Assembly: GCA_027943245.1 (NCBI GenBank)
Contig: JANDJZ010000177.1
Location: 1 to 15,561, forward strand
DNA from: Acanthamoeba sp. SK_2022b
Lineage: Eukaryota > Discosea > Longamoebia > Acanthamoebidae
DNA length: 15,561 nucleotides
Direction: 5' to 3'
The number at the start of each line of letters is the position of its first letter. Within the stretch, counting starts at the first letter, position 1. Below the pieces are notes generated by a model, which saw nothing but the letters and a program-made list of their open reading frames with translations, did not search any database and was not told the origin of the DNA. Positions 8,856 to 15,561 of this stretch are shown piece after piece. A program made the position numbers and the translations under genes.

Positions 8856-9799
8856 CACACAAACGACCTGGAGAGAAAGGGGGGGGGGCTCGCACCTGCG
8901 CCGAGAGCGGCGCCGAGCTTGCCGGCGGCGGCGGAGATGCCGTGGAAGGTGGCCCTGATCTCCGTGGGGAAGCTCTCGGCCGCGAGCACGTAGGTAGTGG
9001 TGTTGGGGCCCGCGTTGGTGAAGAAGAAGGAGAGCGCGTAGAGCGCCAGGAAGGCGCCGTAGAGGGACTTGACGCTCTCGAACGCCATCGCCATGACGCA
9101 GTAGAGGGCGCTCATCAGCACGAAGCCGAGCACCTGGAGCGACTTGCGGCCGAGGCGCGTCTCGATGAGGTAGACGGCGGTCCAGTAGCCCGGCACGGCG
9201 GCCAGCGCCAGGATGATGTTGAACCGGCTGATGGTGAGCAGCTCGTCGACCGTGGGCGGCTGGCCCCCCTTGTCCCCGCCGCCCACGCCCGACATCTCCA
9301 GCACCTGCGCCGAGAACAGGCCGTTGGCGTAGAACGTGATGTCGAGCAGGAACCACGTCCCCGCCGTGCCCACCAGCCGCCGCCAGTACCGCCGCACCAG
9401 CGCCCAGCGGCTCATCGCGGGCGCGCCGCCGTGCGACGCCGCCATCTCGAACCGCTCCGTCTCGTGCATCGTCAGCCTACCCCCCCCCCCACAACACCGC
9501 AATGTCAGCTCTGCCTGCGTTCGTGGGAGCGAGAGCGAAAGCGAAAGCGAAAGCGAACGAGTAAAGAGCGAAAGAGAAAGCGAAAGCGAGAGAGGGGAGG
9601 GGAGGGCACCGGAAGTAGAAGGTGAGGACGCCGGGGAGGGCGCCAAAGGCGATGCAGAGGCGCCAGGTGAGGTCGAGATCGGACGAGAAGATCTGGAGGA
9701 AGCCCCACGATACGACGGCGGCGGTCAGCGCGCCGATGCCCTGCATCGAGAACACCGCCGCCGTCAGCCTGCCTCGCGACCCCGTGTTCGCCGACTCGG

Positions 9800-9865
<66 letters not shown>

Positions 9866-10191
9866 ATGGCCTGGGTGAGTAGAGAGAGAGGAGAGAGAGA
9901 GAGAGAGAGGAGAGAGGAGAGAGGAGAGAGGAGAGGGAGGCACCGGTGATGGTGGCCGAGAGGGGGTACTCGCCGCCGATGCCGATGCCCAGCACGAACC
10001 GAAGGAGGGCCAGGACGACAGCGATCGAGATGGGCCCGACCGGATAGGCCAGCGCGCTGGCAATGGTGCCCAGGATGACCAGCGAGAGCGTGGCCACGAA
10101 CCCCTTCTTTCGCCCTATCTGATCACGTTCCACACACACGCACATAATGCACACACATAATGCACACACACATACACACCACGCACATCAT

Positions 10192-10267
<76 letters not shown>

Positions 10268-10900
10268 GCACCACCAACGTACGCACATGCACAAGCACAT
10301 GCACAAGCACACGCACGCATTTGTCGCAGGGTGAGTGAGAGTAAGGGGGGAGAGAGAGGGAGGGAGAAGCCACACCTTGTCGGCGATGATGCCGAAGCCG
10401 ACCTGGCCGACGAGAGCGCCGACGAGCACGGCCGACGAGATCCAGCCCTTGTCCGCCGCGGAGATGCCGTGCGTGATCGAGAGGATGAGCAGCACGATGT
10501 TGATCACGAACCTTCGTGTGTCGTGTATCGTGTCGCACACGCGCGTTAGTTGCATATACTAATATGGACGCGCGCGCGCGCGCGGGAGGAGGGGGTACAA
10601 GTCGTAGGCGTCGGAGAGGAAGCCGACGCCGGACACGGCCGCCTTGTGGAGGGCGGCCCGCCAGTCCAGCTGCGGGTCGGTGGCGGCTGCTGCCCGCACG
10701 ACACCCTCCCGCGACCCGAAATCGACGGCGTCGTCGTCGTCGCCGTGGTGGTCGTGGGCGCTGTCGTATTCCTCCCCCTCGACCGAGATCTCCTCGCCCC
10801 ACTCGGCCACCTCTGCTTGTTCAGCTCCATCATCGTCATCTTTGCTGCTGAGCCAGCTGCTCCGATTTGTGTCGTCTTCACTGCTGTTGCTGCGCTGCAT
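8560..10900 (-). CDS. PHT1/PHO84-type phosphate:H+ symporter, major facilitator superfamily (6 exons, 534 aa)
   Basis: Exons in transcription order: 10900-10599, 10511-10376, 10118-9944, 9799-9610, 9476-8896, 8780-8560 (TGA at 8562-8560). Residues 1-75 are a very acidic, Ser/Asp/Glu-rich cytosolic tail. Family motifs follow in order: GFLSDAYDLFVINI (first membrane helix), IIADKIGRKKGF (loop 2-3 signature), GIGIGGEYPLSATIT (191-204, fourth helix), the WFLLDITFYANGL seventh-helix motif with D313, ETRLGRKSLQ (loop 8-9), AGPNTTTYVLAAESFPTEIR and FHGISAAAGKLGAALGA, ending with DETVGRSLEQ. Plant PHT1 and fungal PHO84 carry these same blocks and import inorganic phosphate with protons across the plasma membrane. 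Twelve membrane helices are expected. The fourth-helix motif has Glu196 where the family usually has Asp. Four of the five introns carry long simple repeats. It is divergent from MCRS1, with 210 bp between start codons. Confidence 0.9.
8790..8853 (-). repeat. (CA)32 array (sense) in transporter intron 5
   Basis: TG on the plus strand, CA in the transcript. It ends about seven bases before the acceptor AG (8782-8781). It fills over half of the 115-base intron 8895-8781. Confidence 0.9.
9529..9592 (-). repeat. Degenerate GCGAAA / TTTCGC hexanucleotide repeat in transporter intron 4
   Basis: Repeated GCGAAA units on the plus strand, pyrimidine-rich TTTCGC in the transcript, with interruptions. 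They occupy much of the intron 9609-9477. The acceptor side also has a run of ten C on the plus strand (9481-9490). Confidence 0.75.
9805..9863 (-). repeat. (CA)n array (sense) beside the acceptor of transporter intron 3
   Basis: About 29 units. In the transcript only four bases separate the array from the acceptor AG at 9801-9800. Confidence 0.9.
9881..9940 (-). repeat. (GA)n / (TC)n tract in transporter intron 3, donor side
   Basis: An interrupted GA-rich run on the plus strand, TC-rich in the transcript, next to the donor at 9943. The same intron therefore holds two different dinucleotide arrays, one at each end. Confidence 0.85.
10193..10263 (-). repeat. (TG)n array (sense) in transporter intron 2
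   Basis: About 35 CA units on the plus strand. Degenerate CA-rich DNA with ATAATGCACACA repeats continues to about 10135, so nearly the whole acceptor half of intron 10375-10119 is TG-rich in the transcript. Confidence 0.9.
10569..10584. repeat. (CG)8 run in transporter intron 1
   Basis: Sixteen bases of alternating C and G in the 87-base intron 10598-10512. Such runs favour the Z-DNA form and are CpG-methylation targets where that exists. Confidence 0.85.
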
Positions 10901-11110
10901 CTCAAGATTTCTCCCGTGCCCGGCAGAGTGAAAGGGGAAGCTCCTCGAGGAGGGCGTGCGAGAATGAGAGAATGATGATGGGTCACCGATTTCGATTTCT
11001 CAATTGAAAGAGATGAGTGTCGACATTGAGATTGTAGACGTGTGACGAGGAGGCGACAAGCGAGGAACGGAGGTCGCCTGCAACACATTCGAGCGAGAGC
11101 AAGATTCGGA
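10901..11110. promoter_or_regulatory. Divergent promoter between the phosphate transporter and MCRS1
   Basis: A 210-bp gap separates the two start codons. It contains a 12-bp palindrome CTCCTCGAGGAG at 10941-10952 and a 7-bp inverted repeat (AGGCGAC at 11051-11057, GTCGCCT at 11073-11079). No TATA box is evident. The role is inferred from gene arrangement. Confidence 0.5.
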
Positions 11111-13070
11111 ATGGGAGACGCTGGGGCGGGTGCAGGCGAGGGAGGCGGCCCCGCCACGAAGAGGCCTCGCAGAATCGCCAAGAGGACAAGAGGCGGAGCC
11201 AAAGCCAATGCCGCAATTCCTGCAGCTACGCCGAATCCAGAGAACGTAGAGCACAAGGGCTCGGGCCAAGATGGTGGAGAGGCGGCAGCCGTCTCTCCCT
11301 CTACTCAGCCCTCTGCTGCCATTCGCAACAACGAGGCCCACCCGGCCCCTACGAATGCTGAAGCAAAGCCTCCAGAGCTGCCGCAGCAGGAAGATGCCAC
11401 CCCCCAGCCCCAACAGCCCAACAGCAAGAAGAGGCGACGACGCGCCACCGCCAAGGCGGCGCCCGCCTCGACCACCCACCCCAAGTCCTCCTCCCCCCCA
11501 TTCGTGGCCTCCCACTCGCCGTCTACGCCCTACCCGGCGGTGCCACCTCCTCCTCCTTCGCCGGGGCTGGGGCTTGCCCTGCCCCTCGGGCCCTCCTCGA
11601 CGTCGGGCGAGCAGCACCAGCATCAGTCGCCCGTTCCCAGCGCAGGCGCGGACAGCAGCGCGGCAGCGGCGCCGCTGTCGGCCTACTACCACTACCGACT
11701 GATCAACGCGCCCATCACGCCCACCGTGTCCGACCCGTCCTACCTCGCCGCCGCCGCCTCCTCCTCCCCCTCGGCCGCCGCCTCCCCGTACGGCGCGCCT
11801 CCGCTCGCGCCCTCGTCGTCCGCGTCGTCGGCATCGCCGCACCTGTCGTCGCCGCCCTCGTCCTACTCCTCGCCCTACAGCTCCGCCGGCGTGTCTTCCC
11901 CGCACCTGTCCACCTACCCCGCGCCGCCGCCGCCGCCATCGGCCGCCTCGCCCATGTCGCCATCGCTGTCGTCCTACCAGGCGGGCCCGTACAGCTCGAC
12001 GCGCTCGTCCACGCCCTACTCGACCTACTCCATGTCCTCCTTCGTGTCCTCACCGCCGTCGCAGTCGTCGTCGTCGTCGTCGTCGGTCCCACCCATGTCG
12101 GCCTACGTGCAGTCGCCCTCGTTCTCGTACCAGCCGCGCCCGGCCACGACATCCTCGATGGCGTCGCACGCCCAGCCGGGCGGCTCCTACGCCCAGTACT
12201 ACTCGTCGTTCCGCGCGGTGGTGCCGGCGAGGCCGCTCCGCCGCTCCGCCAACAACGCGCAGCAGTCGACCGAGGCCTCATACGCGGGCGCGGGCGCGGT
12301 GGCCTCCCCTCCCCCGTTCGGCGCGTCGTCGCCGGCGCCCGCTTCGGCTTCGGCTTACCCGCCGCTGCCCTCCTCCTCTCCCTACGCTGCCTCGTACTCG
12401 ACGTCGTCGCCGTCGCCGTCGCCGATGGCGCCGGGCGGCTACGGATCGTCAGCCTACTACTCGTCCTACTCTGTCGTGCCCTCCTCCTCCTCTGGCGTGG
12501 CGCCGTCGCCGTCGCCGTCGCCGGCGTCCGGCTACCCGGCGTACTCGACGTACGCGCCCGCGCCTCCCTCCAAGACGCCGACCGCGACGACCGCGACCAC
12601 CACGACCACGGCGACGACTGGGACCGCCACCGCCTACCCGCCCTACTACTACGCCAGCTACGCGCCCTACGCGCTCTCTGGCTCGTCGTCGCCGTCACCG
12701 CCTGTGCCGCCGCGCCACCACTCCTCCGCCGTAGGCCCGTACGCTCAGCCGCTGTCATCGTCGTCGTCGTCGTCGACTCCCCTCGCGGGTAACCCGAGCG
12801 ATCCGTCGATGCCAGTGTCGTCGTCGCCAGCGTCGGCGGTAGCGACAGCCAACGGCGCGGCGGCGGCGACGGCCGCCTCGGAGGCGAACGTGGGCGAGGC
12901 CACCGCAACGGCCAAGCAGCGGCAGCGTCCGTCGCCGCAGCGTCCGTCGGGCGCAGAGCTGCCGCTGCCCCAACTGGAGGCCTACCCTTCGGGCGGCCCG
13001 ACCAGTGCGCGCTCCCCCCCCCCTCTTTCTCCTCTCTTCATTCGCGTCCACATGTGGTCTGCTCAAAGCC

Positions 13071-13133
<63 letters not shown>

Positions 13134-13730
13134 CGCGCAGTGTCGTCGAGAATCCCGTCGCCGACACAACAGCAGCTGCCGTCGGGCGCTCACGCCGACG
13201 GTGGCCCACCGCAGTCCGCCGTTCAGCGGGCGACCGCCAAGCGAGGACCCGAAGGCGGCGCGCAGGCTGCGCCAAAGAAGCCCAAGCTCACGACCCACTC
13301 GCTCGTCAGGTCGCTGAGCGAAGCCAACAGCCGGAGACGCGCCGACGATGGGGTCGACGATCGTGACAGCGACGGAGACGACGACGTGGCGGTCGTGCGT
13401 CACGAGTGGACCGACATCGACGACGCCATCCTGCTGGCCGCCGTACAGGTACATCGTCTTCTCTCTTCGCTCTTTCTTTTAGCTCCGAGAATGCAGTGGT
13501 AGGAGTTATAGCGTAGGCTGACCTTCGCGCTGCCTCCTCGGCCAAGGCTTCGTCGACCATCGAGGAGGTGGCCCAGAAGGGCTGCCTGACCGACCACTTC
13601 ACGCCCGACGAGATCAAGGCCCGATGGCAGGCCGTACTCTACGACCAGCCCACCGCCGAGTACGTTGGCAGCCCCCCCCCCCGCGCTTGTGTGCGCACCT
13701 CTGCCTGTTGTGATCTCTCACGCGTATGAC

Positions 13731-13800
<70 letters not shown>

Positions 13801-14371
13801 AGGGCCTGCGCTGCTCGCCTGGCCGAGATCGACTTTGACGTTCCGCTACTGGCCCGCGTGGAGCGACACAAGCCTTCCGACGACGAGGCTTCCCTCACTC
13901 CCGCCCAGCCCTCGGCCGTTGTACGTGTCCTCGTTCCTCGTCCCTCAACGCCCTTCAACGACACGCTGATGCACCCCTGGCCTGCTGGTCCCGTGACAGA
14001 TATCAAGCGATGCATCGTCCTCCTCCTCCTCGCTCACCGTACACGCGGTCTCGTCGCAGCCATCAAGTTCTGCGCCCCCTTCCTTCACCCTTGATGGTAC
14101 GTCGTTACTCTCTGTCCCTTTGTGGTGGTGGTGGTGGTGGTGGTGGTGGTGGTGGTGGTGGTGGTGGTGGTGGTGGTGGTGGTAGTGGTGGTGGTGGTGT
14201 GTCGTGTGTGTAGTGATCTGATCTGGTCGCGTGCGTGGTTGTACACAGAATTGGACACACTTCGCTTTTCCGAGATGGAGGCGCGATTGCTCGCCGCCGT
14301 GCCCCGCGCCGTAGCCCTCGATCTCCCCACCCGCATCGCCCGCAAGGAAGGTGCGCCCTTGGCTTCTCTCC

Positions 14372-14410
<39 letters not shown>

Positions 14411-14896
14411 CGCCTGAGCTCTGACGCATCCAGCCTTGCTGTCCTCTCTCTCTCTCTCTCTGCGGTGTGTGTGGCGCGGGTGTGGGGTGTGGGAGCAGCC
14501 TACTGGCGGGAGGGAGAGCGGCTGGAGCAGCAGATCATGCAGCTGGAAAAGGAGCTGAAGCTGATGACCGAGAAGAAGCTCAAGATGCTGGCCCTCCTAC
14601 GCGGCCGCCACCTCCGCTACGAAATGAAGAGCAAAGAGGTGCCCGCCACTCCTCCCCATCCCTCTACTCTTGCAGTTGGGCTCACCTGTGAGGATTGGCT
14701 CGTGTCGCGTGCGTGGCCAGATCGTGCTGGGCCGTACTGCTGGCGACGCGGTGGTGGACGTGGACCTCTTCGAAGAGGGCGACGCAGCCAAGATCTCGCG
14801 GAGACAGGTTCGAGCCCGATCCTGCCAAGCCAATCCGTTTCTGTTTTGATTTTAATTGGTAGTTTAATTGATTATTTCAAGTCTACACATGCTAAT

Positions 14897-14966
<70 letters not shown>

Positions 14967-15309
14967 GGCGGTGATCAAGCTGAAACGGGATGGCGAGTTC
15001 TATCTGCACAACGTCGGGCGCGCCACCATGTTCGTCAACGGACGACCGGTGCTCACGGGCAAACGAACGCACCTCCCGCATTGCTGTCTCGTCGAGGTGC
15101 GCCGCCTTCGACGCCTCACGCGGTTGTTGTTGTTGCGGCAGTGTAGCTGCTGACCCGAGCCACCGCATCGGCACTCCCCCCTTTCCTCCCTTCCCCCCCC
15201 CTCTCGCTCTCTCTCTTTGCAGGTGCGGCAAATCGCGTTCATCTTCGACATCAATCGCTCCCTGCACGCCAAGCTCAAGGCGGGCCTCGCCGCCGGCTCA
15301 TCGACCTGA
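11111..15309 (+). CDS. MCRS1: MCRS1-like FHA-domain protein with long Ser/Pro/Tyr-rich N-terminal extension (10 exons, 1024 aa)
   Basis: Exons: 11111-13004, 13141-13448, 13547-13659, 13803-13920, 14000-14096, 14249-14350, 14499-14638, 14721-14807, 14968-15096, 15223-15309 (TGA). Residues 1-120 have basic patches (KRPRRIAKRTR; KKRRRR) that look like nuclear localisation signals. Residues about 190-590 are low-complexity Ser/Pro/Ala/Tyr. The MCRS N-terminal domain lies at about 715-790 (HEWTDIDDAILLAAVQ, FTPDEIKARWQAVLYD). A coiled coil follows (LEQQIMQLEKELKLM, then LLRGRHLRYEMKSKE). The C-terminal FHA domain spans 925-1015: IVLGRTAGD, VDVDLFEEGDAAKISRRQ, FYLHNVGRATMFVNGRPVL, RQIAFIFDIN. MCRS1 works in NSL and INO80 chromatin complexes and at spindle minus ends in animals. 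The human protein is about half as long and lacks the extension. The start is the first ATG in the open frame. Exon 3 could instead begin at 13517, adding 10 residues inside the domain, but the shorter form fits the family better. Confidence 0.9.
13072..13132 (+). repeat. (TG)n array at the acceptor of MCRS1 intron 1
   Basis: About 30 TG units end eight bases before exon 2 (13141). With the flanking CT-rich run (13014-13040), simple sequence makes up most of the intron 13005-13140. Confidence 0.9.
13733..13799 (+). repeat. (TG)n array directly at the acceptor of MCRS1 intron 3
   Basis: About 33 TG units run straight into the acceptor CAG (13800-13802), leaving no room for a separate polypyrimidine tract. 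Confidence 0.92.
14121..14199 (+). repeat. (TGG)n trinucleotide array in MCRS1 intron 5
   Basis: About 26 TGG units, with one TAG interruption near 14183-14185, in the intron 14097-14248. The GG doublets on the sense strand can form two-layer G-quadruplexes in RNA or DNA. Confidence 0.9.
14374..14408 (+). repeat. (AC)n array in MCRS1 intron 6
   Basis: About 17 AC units lie on the donor side of the intron 14351-14498, followed by a (CT)n run at 14444-14461. Unlike the other arrays it is about 90 bases from the acceptor. Confidence 0.88.
14898..14964 (+). repeat. (GT)n array directly at the acceptor of MCRS1 intron 8
   Basis: About 33 units end immediately before the acceptor AAG (14965-14967). 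The intron interrupts the FHA domain between ISRRQ and AVIKL, so correct splicing here is essential for the domain. Confidence 0.92.
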
Positions 15310-15330
15310 CCCCTCCCCACAGCCGAGTCC

Positions 15331-15340
15331 AACACGTGTT
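15331..15340. repeat. 10-bp palindrome AACACGTGTT between convergent 3' ends
   Basis: It lies 22 bases after the MCRS1 stop and contains a CACGTG core. The whole gap to the next gene's stop is only 68 bp (15310-15377). Confidence 0.5.
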
Positions 15341-15377
15341 CACATATGTACATTTCGCTTGTTGTTGCGGTAGTTGT

Positions 15378-15561
15378 CTAGCCAATCAGGCGCTTCATTG
15401 TCGCCGTAGCCGTCGCCATCGTCACCGTCTTCTGCTTCTTCGTTCGGGTGACGTTGAGGACCACGACCTTGGCCTGGCGGTCCTTGGCTCGCTGCTTGAG
15501 CTTGCGGAGGTCCCTGTCGCTCCTGATCTTCATGCCGCCCTTCCTGATGTCGACGCACGTG
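15378..15561 (-). CDS. Unrecognised basic protein, C-terminal 61 codons (runs off right edge)
   Basis: The frame beginning at base 15560 on the minus strand is open to a TAG at 15380-15378. Nearly all third positions in its first two thirds are G or C, as in the other exons. The alternative frame ending at 15340 lacks that bias. The visible peptide is strongly basic (CVDIRKGGMKIRSDRDLRKL, then KDRQAKVVVLNVTRTKKQKT) and ends in a Met/Ala/Thr repeat and KRLIG. It may be a nucleolar or RNA-binding tail, but I do not recognise a family. An intron inside this stretch cannot be excluded. It converges on MCRS1. Confidence 0.5.
   Translation of the reverse strand, partial: TCVDIRKGGMKIRSDRDLRKLKQRAKDRQAKVVVLNVTRTKKQKTVTMATATATMKRLIG

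Noticed and set aside
9336..10160. Several plus-strand ORFs (up to 227 codons) over the transporter
   Set aside because: They are out-of-frame mirrors of the transporter exons, partly made of poly-(VC) from the TG arrays.
11715..12908. A 397-codon antisense ORF opposite MCRS1 exon 1
   Set aside because: It is an Arg/Ser/Thr-rich shadow of the sense frame. GC-rich DNA has few stops on the opposite strand, and the sense frame links to conserved MCRS1 exons.
13040..13366. Read-through of MCRS1 exon 1 across the TG array (poly-Val/Cys frame to 13366)
   Set aside because: The read-through loses the conserved domain downstream. Splicing 13004 to 13141 keeps the phase and joins to the MCRS domain.
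14807..14818. A tRNA B-box match (GGTTCGAGCCC)
   Set aside because: The flanking bases do not pair as a T stem, no A box precedes it, and it spans the exon 8 donor of MCRS1.
1..15561. A CRISPR array, mobile element or toxin system
   Set aside because: No spaced direct repeats, transposase, reverse transcriptase, terminal repeats or toxin-like genes are visible. All repeats are simple microsatellites or short inverted repeats.

Overview
The window reads as GC-rich nuclear DNA of an intron-dense protist. I favour Acanthamoeba or a close amoebozoan. The grounds are GC-rich third codon positions, many short GT-AG introns (39 in the five genes I could rebuild completely), AT-rich or (TG)n/(CA)n-filled introns, and compact intergenic spaces. 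The species is an inference from style, since no rRNA or marker gene is present. I see no tRNA, rRNA, transposon, CRISPR array or viral gene.

Layout, with strands strictly alternating. (1) 1-501, minus: the N-terminal 167 codons of an unrecognised, low-complexity, coiled-coil protein that runs off the left edge. (2) 502-1392: an 891-bp divergent promoter region holding an 18-bp perfect palindrome and a 10-bp inverted repeat. (3) 1393-4061, plus: a RUN-domain plus coiled-coil protein, 10 exons, 475 aa. (4) 4444-5125, minus: the Mediator subunit MED31, 4 exons, 146 aa. (5) An 85-bp divergent promoter. (6) 5211-8413, plus: a SMYD5-like SET/MYND lysine methyltransferase with an added N-terminal TPR-like region, 14 exons, 640 aa. 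(7) 8560-10900, minus: a PHT1/PHO84-type phosphate:H+ symporter of the major facilitator superfamily, 6 exons, 534 aa. (8) 11111-15309, plus: a homologue of MCRS1 (microspherule protein 1, FHA domain) with a very long Ser/Pro/Tyr-rich N-terminal extension, 10 exons, 1024 aa. (9) 15378-15561, minus: the 3' end of an unrecognised basic protein.

All exon models were built by hand. Each junction was checked for GT/AG ends, for reading-frame phase and, where I know the family, for continuity with family motifs. Every exon length sums correctly to an open frame.

Three of the five complete genes (MED31, the SMYD5-like enzyme, MCRS1) belong to transcription, chromatin or protein-methylation machinery. 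The other two (RUN protein, phosphate symporter) are membrane-trafficking and transport genes. Nothing suggests an operon or a joint pathway. The closest functional coupling is the shared 85-bp promoter of MED31 and the methyltransferase. The most unusual features are the FUS/EWS-like low-complexity extension on MCRS1, the TPR plus SMYD5 fusion, dinucleotide arrays pressed against 3' splice sites, and a GTAC-type donor preference. I did not find a discrete new multi-gene system.
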